DNA from: a virus
Strand: one strand, 5' to 3'
Length of the DNA: 58,689 bases
IMG/VR virus record: IMGVR_UViG_3300008107_000212
Coordinates: 1 to 58,689 of that record
Shown: positions 17,659 through 26,073 of the stretch, piece by piece
Layout: every line of letters starts with the position of its first letter
Position numbering within the stretch: position 1 is the first letter of the stretch
Position numbers and translations under genes: made by a program
Notes under the pieces: generated by a model
Told to the model about the DNA's origin: nothing
Seen by the model: only the letters and a program-made list of their open reading frames with translations
Databases searched by the model: none

Positions 17659-19029
17659 TTAAATTAAGCTTTCCGCTACATAAATACCATGAGCACCTGA
17701 AACTGTTATACCACGAGCTGATAAAGCATCACCTACAAAGTGCACATTTGGGTATTTAGTTAGTGACAAATCGTTGTAATTTACAAGAGGCTCTGGACTC
17801 AAATATTTTACCTCAGGAATGTATATCCCCCAATCATCTTCTAGTGTTGGAAATACTTTTTTCATATCGTCAATAAAATCTGTAATATAGCTAAAATAGC
17901 CTTGAAATATTTCTTCTACTTTGCTTAATTCGGTTAATCTTATAACGCGAACAGGCTCGTTTTCAGAAGTAAACGATGGTTGTCTAAAACCAGGACTATA
18001 ATATAAACCAGCTTTATATAAAAGATTTTCTTTTGTGGGGGAATAAGATGCCGGAATATTAACAGATAAGTTACATTGATTAACAACATTGCGGGACCAT
18101 TCAAATGGATCTTCAATACCATTAATTTCCATCAAAATACCAAAATTGGTCATGTCATTTTTATATCTCGGATCTTTTTTAGCGTGGCCGTTGTAACTAT
18201 AGTCGCCGTATGTTTCTTCTACGGCAACATACGCTGCATTATTGTTTGTACAAAAAGAGCGAAGTGAAACGCCTTTATCTTCAAATTTTCTATAAAGTTT
18301 GAAATCATATGATATATCGATTAGTTTTTGGAAATGGTGTTGTGGTGCTTCAAATCGAACTCCAATTTGTACTGATTTAGGTTCATCTGGAAGTTTATAG
18401 TCTTGGGCTAATTGTTGAGCAAAGTCTATACCACTCTTTCCTACTGCAAATATAAGTTCATCTCCTGTAGTCATATAGTGAGTTTTTTCTCCACCTCCTT
18501 CGGATGTAAACCCTTCAAGCAAAATATAACCATGAGGATTATCAAAATCAATAGTAGTTACTTTAGTTTCCCATTTAAAATATACACCTTTAGATACTAG
18601 ATAATCGTACCAATTTTTAGCAATTTCAGATAAATAATCTGTACCTATATGCCATACAGGAAACAAACGTAAACCAAAATAGGGCTTAATAAAATCGGGT
18701 TCTTCAACAGGATTTGAACATTGTACTTCTTCGGGTTTGGGATGAAAACGTTTAAAATTGGTAATGACTTGATCCATTAATTCCATTGCTTTTTCTTCAC
18801 CGCAATATTTTGATAATTGGCCTCCAATTGCTGTGTGGTATGTAAGTTTACCATCGCTCCAACCCCCTGCACCTAGCATACCTTCCATTACCTCTTCAGC
18901 TTTGCGATTGTATGGATCTTTCCCCATATCAATAATTGTAATCAATTCTCCGGGGTATCCATTGTCTACTAATTTGGTAGCAGCGTTAATACCTGCTACA
19001 CCTGCTCCTACAATTACTATTTTTTTCAT
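17659..19029 (-). CDS. FAD-dependent dehydrogenase/oxidoreductase
   Basis: 456 aa. The N-terminal dinucleotide-binding motif GAGVAG (residues 8-13) is in a beta-alpha-beta fold. LGAGGWSDGKL at about residues 52-62 matches the (G)xGxFSDGKL signature of the uncharacterised FAD-dependent dehydrogenases of COG2509. ELIFAVGKSG is a mid-protein flavin-contact strand, and the C-terminal VHFVGDALSARGITVSG is the FAD-binding GD box. It appears full length and intact. The substrate is unknown. Such a redox enzyme is unusual among virion genes; it may be an auxiliary metabolic gene. It has a terminator just upstream. Confidence 0.85.
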   Translation of the reverse strand: MKKIVIVGAGVAGINAATKLVDNGYPGELITIIDMGKDPYNRKAEEVMEGMLGAGGWSDGKLTYHTAIGGQLSKYCGEEKAMELMDQVITNFKRFHPKPEEVQCSNPVEEPDFIKPYFGLRLFPVWHIGTDYLSEIAKNWYDYLVSKGVYFKWETKVTTIDFDNPHGYILLEGFTSEGGGEKTHYMTTGDELIFAVGKSGIDFAQQLAQDYKLPDEPKSVQIGVRFEAPQHHFQKLIDISYDFKLYRKFEDKGVSLRSFCTNNNAAYVAVEETYGDYSYNGHAKKDPRYKNDMTNFGILMEINGIEDPFEWSRNVVNQCNLSVNIPASYSPTKENLLYKAGLYYSPGFRQPSFTSENEPVRVIRLTELSKVEEIFQGYFSYITDFIDDMKKVFPTLEDDWGIYIPEVKYLSPEPLVNYNDLSLTKYPNVHFVGDALSARGITVSGAHGIYVAESLI

Positions 19030-19059
19030 ATTTCAAATTGTTAACTATTAAATATACAT

Positions 19060-19095
19060 AAAAAAAGTGGCGTCTCCAAGTTTGGATGACGCCAC
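19060..19095 (-). terminator. Intrinsic terminator
   Basis: On the minus strand, a long GTGGCGTC/GACGCCAC hairpin with an inner TCCAA/TTGGA extension is followed by seven T. It closes the transcript of the 673-aa gene. Confidence 0.9.
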
Positions 19096-19146
19096 AGCTG
19101 TCAATTTTTTTGTTAAGCGACCGGCTATGAATCGGTCTGTATTATT

Positions 19147-21168
19147 TTAAAGACCAGGTGGTCCTGCATATGGATTTGCAGAGGGCCAATTGTAATTTAC
19201 AGGCCAATCGTACTCATCAGCACCTGGATGGTTGGCAGGTTTAGTTCTAAAAGATACTACACCCCCCATAGGATATTGACCATTTGCGTCAGTAGCACTA
19301 TTTGGATCTTGTAATTGAAACTGCAAACTATTTGGATCATTAGCTCCACCACCAGCAGTTGCAGCAGCATTATTAGCTCTTACTACTATCATTCCTCCTC
19401 CTTTACTAAAAGCAGCAGAACCAGTTGGACCAGTTTGGGTACTTTTTAGTTTTAATGATGTTAATGATCCTCCTAATAATTCTGCTGTTATACCTACATA
19501 AGCTGCCATTCTTTCAGAACCATTACTAGATGCTGTCCACGGTGTGCCTGCTGTTACATATCCACTACCTCCTAAAGAAGCCGCCCAAGTAGGATTAGTA
19601 CTAGCAGAAATCCATTCAGCTTGAGTACAGAATGGTAAGCCATCAATTCCTTGTACTTGCCATGCATTTCTCCATAAATCTAAAGCAGATTTAAAATAAT
19701 AAACTCGATGTGTAAAATTCATTACGGCAAAAGAAGAAGCATCAGTAGGTATTTGCCAGCTAGCAGGGGCATTAGGAACAAGTATATTGTCAGAACCACT
19801 TAAATATGGAGTAATTACATAGTAAGCTCCTGTATTATTAGTTTGTGGATAGTCACTTGTTCCGGGATTAAAAGCACTACCGTCGGATGATGAATTCCAA
19901 TATATATGATGGTAATGTTGTCTTCCGGGGCCGAATGGTTGTTCTATTGTGGTTGTTATTTGGGAGCATGATATTGCAAGTGGGGGCCCGGTTGATGTAT
20001 TTTGTAATTCAAAAATTATTCCTTGTCTATATGCTGATTGCCATGTTGAAAGATTTACTTGGGAATCTAAGGATCCACTTCTCGGGGTTATACTTGCTGA
20101 TATAATTACTGTACCTGGGGCGCCAGAATCAGGAACACTTCCAAAAGATGATGTTAAAAGAGTAGGGGCAGCTCCTTCCTCAGTTTTATAGATATTTAAC
20201 TGAAGATGAGTATTTGGGCCTGGGTTTCCTGATGATCTACAGCTAGTAAAAGACATTGTTATAAAAACGGGCATTTCTCCACAAATATAATTTGCTATAG
20301 GGAAAACAGGGCCTCTAAAGAAGTTATATGAACCTGTACCCGCAGTTCCTCTAGTAGTTTGAAAATAACTAGAAGTAAGAGGATTAAATTGTCCAGCGTA
20401 TTGTCCGTTTGGAGTGTTACCAAAAATACTTGTGGAATCTAATCTTAAAGTATCTAGAGTCGGAGTGTTAAATCTTAAAGTTTGTTTTGTATTACCACCT
20501 GCTAATCTAAAAAAGCCATCAGTTATCAAACTAGAAGCCAATTGGGCTGAGGCTGAATATTCATATCCTCCATTTATAACAGGAATAAGTCTAGATCCTG
20601 TATATCTTGGGACTGTACTTCCGTCTGCTTGGTTTACTAAAAATGGGCCTAAAAAAGTTCCATCAGGTGCTGTTCGACCAGTAAAAATATTATATGCTAA
20701 ATTTTTAGATCCGGATAAGAAATTTTTAGCATTTGTAGACCAAGTAACAGGATCATTACCTGTTGAACCACTACCATAATAAGCCCAAAATAATTGATTA
20801 TGTCTAGATCCGGTTTGGTTTATTAATAATGTACCGGCAGGAACAGTAGGACCATATATAAATCCTGCTTTATAACCAGAAACAGTATAATCATATGGTG
20901 TAAAGTTAATATTGGCATTAGATTCAGAACCATATACAACTGTTCCAAATGCTATTGGCCTATTCCATCCGGTAAGTGAGGAACCTGCTACTCCTTCATT
21001 GCTTGAATTTAATTTACCTGAAGCACTTAAAGAAAAAAGGCCACCAGGGTTATTAAAAGTATATTCGGCGCGTGCCCCTCCTGCATATCCACTTGCACTA
21101 TGAAAAACCTCGTTTAATTCATGGCGAGGTCCTATGATAATCATATTTGTTGTTGAAGTAAATGCCAT
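19147..21168 (-). CDS. Large virion protein, probably fibre or tail appendage
   Basis: 673 aa, very rich in Gly, Ser, Thr and Asn, beta-type, without enzyme motifs, signal peptide or membrane segment. The N-terminus is MAFTSTTNMIIIGPRHELNE. The composition is like that of receptor-binding or head-fibre proteins. It begins 3 nt after a small cupin-like gene and ends at a strong terminator. Assignment as structural is by composition and location only. Confidence 0.6.
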   Translation of the reverse strand: MAFTSTTNMIIIGPRHELNEVFHSASGYAGGARAEYTFNNPGGLFSLSASGKLNSSNEGVAGSSLTGWNRPIAFGTVVYGSESNANINFTPYDYTVSGYKAGFIYGPTVPAGTLLINQTGSRHNQLFWAYYGSGSTGNDPVTWSTNAKNFLSGSKNLAYNIFTGRTAPDGTFLGPFLVNQADGSTVPRYTGSRLIPVINGGYEYSASAQLASSLITDGFFRLAGGNTKQTLRFNTPTLDTLRLDSTSIFGNTPNGQYAGQFNPLTSSYFQTTRGTAGTGSYNFFRGPVFPIANYICGEMPVFITMSFTSCRSSGNPGPNTHLQLNIYKTEEGAAPTLLTSSFGSVPDSGAPGTVIISASITPRSGSLDSQVNLSTWQSAYRQGIIFELQNTSTGPPLAISCSQITTTIEQPFGPGRQHYHHIYWNSSSDGSAFNPGTSDYPQTNNTGAYYVITPYLSGSDNILVPNAPASWQIPTDASSFAVMNFTHRVYYFKSALDLWRNAWQVQGIDGLPFCTQAEWISASTNPTWAASLGGSGYVTAGTPWTASSNGSERMAAYVGITAELLGGSLTSLKLKSTQTGPTGSAAFSKGGGMIVVRANNAAATAGGGANDPNSLQFQLQDPNSATDANGQYPMGGVVSFRTKPANHPGADEYDWPVNYNWPSANPYAGPPGL

Positions 21169-21171
21169 ATC

Positions 21172-21435
21172 TTATACTTTATATATTTTTAATTTAAGTG
21201 TTCCTGTTCCTTTTATAACACGATGATATTCGTGCCTGGGTATAAATATATGGGAGTTTAGGGAAGTCGGCAACTGATTATCAAGTTGTAGTTTCCAATC
21301 TGTTTTGCCTATGATTTCTACTATGCGGCTTTCATCGTCTCGATGCCATAGTAGTTCTATAGGGTCTATATTTTCGTCAAATTCACGAATAATATAGCTG
21401 TCTGTGATTTCTATATCTTTATACGGCTTTGTCAT
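21172..21435 (-). CDS. Small cupin-like protein
   Basis: 87 aa from ATG at 21435, overlapping the upstream gene by 17 nt; a start at 21465 would overlap far more. LLWHRDDESRIVEIIG and HIFIPRHEYHRVIKG, separated by about 25 residues, give the two His-containing halves of a minimal cupin barrel (H-x-D...E and H). A metal-binding role is likely; the substrate is unknown. Similar short cupin-like genes are found in T4-like phages of aquatic bacteria. Confidence 0.65.
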   Translation of the reverse strand: MTKPYKDIEITDSYIIREFDENIDPIELLWHRDDESRIVEIIGKTDWKLQLDNQLPTSLNSHIFIPRHEYHRVIKGTGTLKLKIYKV

Positions 21436-21844
21436 CTGTAATTGGACCTCCAACAACCCAAGCATCGCAAGTTCGAGCTGCTGCGCATTTGAATTTTAAA
21501 AATCTACAATATCCTAACTTACCCGCTTCAATTACATCGAACGGATCTTCTGTGCCTTCATCGTCGCCTATTCCTTTAGCAATACAATCTAATGTTTTAG
21601 TTGTAATATCGAATGCGGCACAATTGCCGCAACGAGAAGTTTTAGCTTCTTCTATAGAATCAAGCTTCCACATATCAACTTTAGCTTGCCAAAATTTTTC
21701 GTTGGGTTCATTTGGATTTAAAGGACCATACCCATATTCGTTTATGGCTTCTTGCCTATTTTGCAAGTTCAACTCTATGTTTTGGGTTGGGGCTGGGCAT
21801 TGGTTTAGCTCAGCTTCGCTTAGTATGTTGATTAGTTTAATCAT
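21419..21844 (-). CDS. Cys-rich protein with targeting-type N-terminus
   Basis: 141 aa. The N-terminus MIKLINILSEAE contains an ILSE/A candidate cleavage site and closely resembles the start of the two LRR genes. The mature part has seven Cys, including RCGNCAAF, a Cys in LDCIAKG and a C-terminal GYCRFLKFKCAAARTC cluster, which suggests metal or iron-sulfur binding. It overlaps both neighbours slightly. I infer a head-internal, metal-binding protein; the function is not recognised. Confidence 0.6.
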   Translation of the reverse strand: MIKLINILSEAELNQCPAPTQNIELNLQNRQEAINEYGYGPLNPNEPNEKFWQAKVDMWKLDSIEEAKTSRCGNCAAFDITTKTLDCIAKGIGDDEGTEDPFDVIEAGKLGYCRFLKFKCAAARTCDAWVVGGPITDDKAV

Positions 21845-22626
21845 TTTAAATATATGTCTCCTTTTACTTTTATATTAGGGTATTTTGCTTTAAGTTGTTC
21901 TTCAGTAGTGTATTTTTTAGATAATGGTGTATTACTTAAATTTAAATTACCTCCAACTTTAAGATCATTTGGGAGTGATTGGATTGGTGTATTATGTAAA
22001 ATTAAATGACGCCCAACTTTAAGATTATCAGGTAATGATTTAATTAGTGTATTAGGTAAAGATAAACTACCTCTAACTTTAAGATCATTTGGGAGTGATT
22101 TGATTGGTGTATCATCTAACCATAAACCATCTCCAACTTCAAGACCATTTGGAAGTGATTGGATTTGTAAATCACTTAAAAATAAATCACCTCTAACTTT
22201 AAGATTATCGGGAAGGGATTGGATTGGGGTATTATCTAAATGTAAATCACCTCTAACTATAAGACCATCGGGCAGTGATTGTATTTGTGAACTATTTAAC
22301 CATAAATCACCTCCAACTATAAGACCATTTGGGAGGGATTGGATTTGGGTATCATCTAAATGTAAATCGCCTTTAATCTTAAGATTATCGGGTAGTGATT
22401 GGATTTGTGATTCATTTAAGTATAAATGACCCCCAACTACTTTAAGATTATCGGGTAGTGATTGGATTGGTGCACCCACTAAATCTAAATCACCTTGCGA
22501 GCCATTCTTAATATACTGTTGGATTTTCTTTTGGATAATTATTTGATAGTTCTTTTGACGTTCTTCGGGGGAGCGTCTTGGGACTAGGATTTGGGTTTCC
22601 TTGAGTATGTTGAGTAGTTTTATCAT
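21841..22626 (-). CDS. Leucine-rich-repeat protein A
   Basis: 261 aa. A targeting-type start, MIKLLNILKETQIL with an ILKE site, is followed by a helical spacer (to about residue 48). About ten 20-residue repeats of pattern (D/H)LxLxxTxIQSLPxxLxVxG follow; each repeat is exactly 60 bp, so the DNA is a tandem repeat. The protein ends LKAKYPNIKVKGDIYLK. LRR-type solenoids usually bind other proteins. It is a paralogue of the 196-aa gene at 23390-23980, with a near-identical 5' end. Confidence 0.8.
   Translation of the reverse strand: MIKLLNILKETQILVPRRSPEERQKNYQIIIQKKIQQYIKNGSQGDLDLVGAPIQSLPDNLKVVGGHLYLNESQIQSLPDNLKIKGDLHLDDTQIQSLPNGLIVGGDLWLNSSQIQSLPDGLIVRGDLHLDNTPIQSLPDNLKVRGDLFLSDLQIQSLPNGLEVGDGLWLDDTPIKSLPNDLKVRGSLSLPNTLIKSLPDNLKVGRHLILHNTPIQSLPNDLKVGGNLNLSNTPLSKKYTTEEQLKAKYPNIKVKGDIYLK
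21960..22500 (-). repeat. 60-bp tandem repeats encoding LRR units
   Basis: About nine units in register with 60-nt spacing, each containing variants of coding-strand CAATCNCTNCC...AATCTTAAAGT. Individual copies differ at scattered positions, consistent with duplication followed by drift. Confidence 0.8.
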
Positions 22627-23372
22627 GATATTTCTATAATATTGGTGAAAGTATCAATATCTTTTTTAGATATTTGTTTGTCTAAACCATCGTACCCATC
22701 AATTTGTCCTCCTGGTAAAACCGCCAATGCAGTTACTATTAAACTTTTCCAGCGTTTAGGGAATGCTTTTTTTAATTTATTTATCATTTCCTCAGATTTT
22801 ACTTTTATATAGTAAAATGTAACCCCACGACTATAGTAATAATCATTAAAATGGTCTGGGGCTTTATATGTTGAGCACCACGCTGAGTCTTTTTTTCCGT
22901 CACCACAGTCTCTAAATGCAAATTGGGATAAACCTAGTTTACGAGAAGCTTCGTGGGTGTGGGGGGTCATTATAAGTAAATCTGAATTGTCTATGATTGT
23001 TTCATAATCCGATTCTAGATCTTTAACAGATACAGCATCACCTGATTTGTTTATAGCATCAACTTCTTTTTTTAGGTCTTCAAAAGATTTGAATTGGTTG
23101 ATATCTTTAGTTTTGGCTTTACCTTTAGTTAAGAATGTATTGTATTCTTCAATTGTGTTTCTTAAATCGTCAATGTCAGTGACTGTTTTAGCTGCCCATT
23201 GTTTTGCCATCCACCCTACATACTTGCGGGTTGGGGTGGGATCTATTTCTATAAGTTGCTTTAATTCATCTTCAGATAATTTCCCTTGCCCAACATAGGT
23301 TTTGGCTTGGCTTACATTTTCTACAATGTATTTCTTGTTTTCTGTAAGTAGTTTACTGTGGGTAAATTTCAT
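22623..23372 (-). CDS. Unknown protein between two LRR genes
   Basis: 249 aa. The N-terminal two thirds are Lys/Glu-rich helices; early LLTENKKYIVEN contains an LTE/N site. The C-terminal domain has DSAWCSTYKA...FNDYYYSRGVTFYYIKV, a W-C-(S/T) plus Y-x-x-G-x-x-(F/Y)-Y-(Y/V)-I pattern that I recall from many large-phage proteins of unknown role. It overlaps the downstream LRR gene by 4 nt and carries an ATATTTATAA motif 17 nt upstream. Function unknown. Confidence 0.65.
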   Translation of the reverse strand: MKFTHSKLLTENKKYIVENVSQAKTYVGQGKLSEDELKQLIEIDPTPTRKYVGWMAKQWAAKTVTDIDDLRNTIEEYNTFLTKGKAKTKDINQFKSFEDLKKEVDAINKSGDAVSVKDLESDYETIIDNSDLLIMTPHTHEASRKLGLSQFAFRDCGDGKKDSAWCSTYKAPDHFNDYYYSRGVTFYYIKVKSEEMINKLKKAFPKRWKSLIVTALAVLPGGQIDGYDGLDKQISKKDIDTFTNIIEIS

Positions 23373-23389
23373 TTTATTAATATTTTTAG

Positions 23390-23399
23390 TTATAAATAT
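23390..23399 (-). promoter_or_regulatory. ATATTTATAA motif
   Basis: 17 nt before the ATG at 23372; it overlaps the stop codon of LRR protein B. Confidence 0.5.
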
Positions 23400-23980
23400 A
23401 TGTCTCCTTTTACACCAGGCACCATTGCTTTAATTTCTTCTTCAGTATATTTTTTAGATAGTGGGGTATTTTTTAACCATAAATTACCCTCAACTTCAAG
23501 ACCATTTGGGAGTGATTGGATTGGGGTATTATTTAAATCTAAACTACCTTTAACTTTAAGATCATTTGGAAGTTCTTTGATATTTGTTCCTCTTAAATCT
23601 AAATAATTTCCAACTTCAAGACCATCGGGAAGTGATTGAATTGGTGTGCTGGATAAAATTAAATTACCTCCAACTTCAAGACCATTTGGAAGTGATTGGA
23701 TTTGTGAATTATATAAATGTAAATCACCTCTAACTATAAGACCATCGGGCAGTGATTGTATTTGTGAACTATTTAACCATAAATCACCTCCAACTTCAAG
23801 ATCATTTGGAAGTGATTGGATTGGTGTATCGTCTAAATTTAAATCACCTTGTGAACCATCCTTAATATATTGTTGGATTTTTTTTTGAAGAGCTATTTGA
23901 TAGTTCTTTTGGCGTTCTTCGGGGGAGCGCCTTGGGACTAGAATTTGGGTTTCCTTTAGTATGTTGAGTAGTTTGATCAT
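23390..23980 (-). CDS. Leucine-rich-repeat protein B
   Basis: 196 aa, a shorter paralogue of the 261-aa LRR protein: the same start MIKLLNILKETQIL, the same spacer, then about seven 20-residue repeats and the same GDIYL ending. The first 80 bp of the two genes differ at only a few positions. The repeat number differs by about three, so unequal recombination or slippage has probably occurred. Its start overlaps the ParB-like gene stop by 4 nt. Confidence 0.8.
   Translation of the reverse strand: MIKLLNILKETQILVPRRSPEERQKNYQIALQKKIQQYIKDGSQGDLNLDDTPIQSLPNDLEVGGDLWLNSSQIQSLPDGLIVRGDLHLYNSQIQSLPNGLEVGGNLILSSTPIQSLPDGLEVGNYLDLRGTNIKELPNDLKVKGSLDLNNTPIQSLPNGLEVEGNLWLKNTPLSKKYTEEEIKAMVPGVKGDIYL
23470..23870 (-). 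repeat. 60-bp tandem repeats encoding LRR units
   Basis: About seven 60-nt units homologous to those at 21960-22500. The two blocks flank the 249-aa gene as direct repeats and could recombine to delete it. Confidence 0.8.
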
Positions 23981-24741
23981 TTTGTTTTACCCCATTTTTT
24001 ACCTTTACCCGGATCTTTACATTTAGATGGTGTTGGGCGACATGAAGGATATTTTGAACGTATTTCGCCTTTTTGTCTCCCACATGGCTTGTATCCTGTT
24101 ATTTTTCCGTCTTTGCGGATTGGTGAATTACAATCAACCCAACCTCCTGTTTTACCCGGTGCTCCTTTACGTTTGAACCAGGTGCGGAGTGTTTCTTTTT
24201 GTTTTTCGGTTAAAATTTCACTTGTTAAATCAACAATCCATATCAATGGATCAATTCCTTTATCTACTAATCCTGCTAGTCTAGTGTTACCAGCAACTAA
24301 ATCATAATTGTTCTCATCAAATTTTACAGCAATTGGAAGTTCAATGGTGCCTGTTTCAAATGCTTGTTGGAAACGTTTTTTTTTGTTTGCCTCTAAAGTA
24401 TTAAAATTTAAATCAACATTACCCAACATGTCTTCAATTTGTGAGTAATTTATAGTACGTCCCTTTTTAGCTAAGTCAATCCAACCTTCTTTGCCCATTT
24501 GTTTAAATTCTGGGTAGCGGATAGCTTCATTCCATTCGAATTCAAAATTGGGTTTTTTGTATTGTATTTTAGATTCTTCTTCTTTAATGCCTTTCCATAT
24601 TTTACCCTTACGGCATCTAACTACAGCTCCTGATTTGTAAGCTGATGGCTTATCGAATTTGCGGTCTGCAATGCGTAAGCATCTGTCGCGTTTCGATTTT
24701 TCCTCTTGGAGGATTTGTTTGAGGATGGAGATGAGGTTCAT
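23977..24741 (-). CDS. ParB/sulfiredoxin-like domain protein
   Basis: 254 aa from ATG at 24741; the upstream GTG at 24756 is less likely. The N-terminus MNLISILKQILQEE is a targeting-type helix. The middle holds the ParB-like nucleotide-binding strand ELPIAVKF...YDLVAGNTRLAGL (GNTR box, about residues 165-185). The C-terminal 60 residues are Cys/Gly/Lys-rich (GGWVDCNSP...KPCGRQKGE...YPSCRPTPSKC), a basic tail frequent in phage head-associated proteins. DNA binding or nucleotide hydrolysis inside the capsid is possible. It overlaps the LRR gene start. Confidence 0.7.
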   Translation of the reverse strand: MNLISILKQILQEEKSKRDRCLRIADRKFDKPSAYKSGAVVRCRKGKIWKGIKEEESKIQYKKPNFEFEWNEAIRYPEFKQMGKEGWIDLAKKGRTINYSQIEDMLGNVDLNFNTLEANKKKRFQQAFETGTIELPIAVKFDENNYDLVAGNTRLAGLVDKGIDPLIWIVDLTSEILTEKQKETLRTWFKRKGAPGKTGGWVDCNSPIRKDGKITGYKPCGRQKGEIRSKYPSCRPTPSKCKDPGKGKKWGKTK

Positions 24742-24742
24742 A

Positions 24743-25645
24743 TTACCAAAAACCACTAAAATTTGATTTTAAACCAAGTAATTTAGCATATCTTGGAAGT
24801 CTACATGACCAATATGAAGCTTTAGTTCTATCTTTTTTATTAGCACAATCGTGTCTTTTAGCAAATGCACGACGGGCTTCTGGATTATTGATTTTAGCTG
24901 ATAGGCCTGTAGTGTCTCCAAAAGATACTTTTTTGATACCACCACCAGGTTTTCTTACATAAACATAAAATTTTTTAGATCCACCACGTTTTGGTTTTCC
25001 AATTGGAGGTGTTTTCTTTTTATCTTCTTCAATTGGTTTTTCATATCTAAGTTTATTATATAACTGATTTGATAAAATATAATTTGCAGCAAAATCTTTT
25101 AATTCTTTAAAACTTCCAAAATTACGTCCACCAGGATCTATGTCATAACCGTTCCAAGTTAGTTTATAATTTGCTATTATTTTTCCATCTGGATTAGTGC
25201 GCTCTTTTGTTTTAGTGTAAAGAATATTGTCATTACCTGTATAAGTGTCAGGTAATTCTTCCTCAATTTCTTCCATTATAAAATCTAATGGAACCTTTTT
25301 ACCTTCATACATCCCAAATTCACCCAATTGGGTTTCAGTTAGTATTTCAAGATCGTCTTGGTTTTTGATATCTATAATACCGCGAGAATATAATGCTCTT
25401 GCCTCGGACCATAAATCAAAATAGTTTTGTGAACCAGCACGATACACATGTTCAGTAAGCGGTTTGTTATTGTCTATATGGTATTTAAGTCCCTCAGACA
25501 ATATTTCGCGCGGTGCGATTGATTCGTTGAGTATAGGCGCTAATATACGTTTATCTTCACAAGTATTACAACCACAAGAACATGATTTTTTCTTTAAGTT
25601 GTATCCTTGGAGAGATTCTTTGATGAGGTTGCGGAGTGTATTCAT
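24743..25645 (-). CDS. Putative internal virion protein with Cys-rich N-terminus
   Basis: 300 aa. MNTLRNLIKESLQGYN is a targeting-type start, followed by KKKSCSCGCNTCEDKR, a compact four-Cys cluster. Several (I/L)xE sites follow (ILNE/S, ILSE/G). The C-terminal 75 residues match a widespread phage virion domain: KKFYVYVRKPGGGIKKVSFGD, then PEARRAFAKRHDCANK and ASYWSCRLPRYAKLLG. It probably processes to a basic, DNA-associated head protein. The ATATTTATAA motif ends 2 nt before the ATG. Confidence 0.7.
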   Translation of the reverse strand: MNTLRNLIKESLQGYNLKKKSCSCGCNTCEDKRILAPILNESIAPREILSEGLKYHIDNNKPLTEHVYRAGSQNYFDLWSEARALYSRGIIDIKNQDDLEILTETQLGEFGMYEGKKVPLDFIMEEIEEELPDTYTGNDNILYTKTKERTNPDGKIIANYKLTWNGYDIDPGGRNFGSFKELKDFAANYILSNQLYNKLRYEKPIEEDKKKTPPIGKPKRGGSKKFYVYVRKPGGGIKKVSFGDTTGLSAKINNPEARRAFAKRHDCANKKDRTKASYWSCRLPRYAKLLGLKSNFSGFW

Positions 25646-25647
25646 AA

Positions 25648-25657
25648 TTATAAATAT
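25648..25657 (-). promoter_or_regulatory. ATATTTATAA motif 2 nt before ATG
   Basis: Ends 2 nt before the start at 25645 and overlaps the stop of the start-less frame at 25657. Confidence 0.45.
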
Positions 25658-26073
25658 TATTGGAGAGGTTGAATTTTCTGTACTTCTAAAGTGCCTTGAA
25701 CATTTCCATTATTTCTAGCATTTATTGCAACTGAATATGGTTTTCCTCCTTTTTCGATTTTAAAATTAATTTTTAGTCCTCCAAAAGTAGAGCTATCTGA
25801 TATTTCTATAGGGTCATAGTCCCCATCTACATTATAAAGTACAATGCTTTTTCCTCTTTCAAATTTATCTACATTTCCGGGTTCTCCTGTTTTTTGACCA
25901 GTTATTTTAAAAAATGTTGGATTAATACCAGTAAGAGATAGAGCAAATCCAGCTAATGCTACTATAGCATCATCTACTTCAGATGATGGAAATTGTCTAA
26001 ATAAAAATTCTATAGATTTTAAGGCAGCATATTTTCCTCTTAAGAAGGATATATCATCTTTTAATTGGGTAAA
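25657..26073 (-). CDS. Start-less continuation of the 351-aa gene in the -1 frame
   Basis: An open frame of about 138 codons from just inside the 351-aa gene to TAA at 25657. It contains no in-frame ATG, GTG or TTG, and a stop lies immediately upstream at 26074. The encoded sequence looks real: DDISFLRGKYAALKSIEFL, then SSEVDDAIVALAGFALSLTG and a beta-rich end. Adding one C to the CCC at about 26068-26070 fuses it smoothly to the 351-aa frame (NLP-QLKDD). It is either the C-terminal domain of that protein made by -1 frameshifting, a frameshift mutation, or a one-base sequence error. Confidence 0.75.
   Translation of the reverse strand, partial: FTQLKDDISFLRGKYAALKSIEFLFRQFPSSEVDDAIVALAGFALSLTGINPTFFKITGQKTGEPGNVDKFERGKSIVLYNVDGDYDPIEISDSSTFGGLKINFKIEKGGKPYSVAINARNNGNVQGTLEVQKIQPLQ

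Noticed and set aside
21960-23870. CRISPR array
   Set aside because: The 60-bp repeats are contiguous, coding and in frame, without unique spacers.
22100-23888. Several plus-strand frames of 80-110 codons in the LRR region
   Set aside because: They follow the 60-bp repeat periodicity on the antisense strand and have no independent support.
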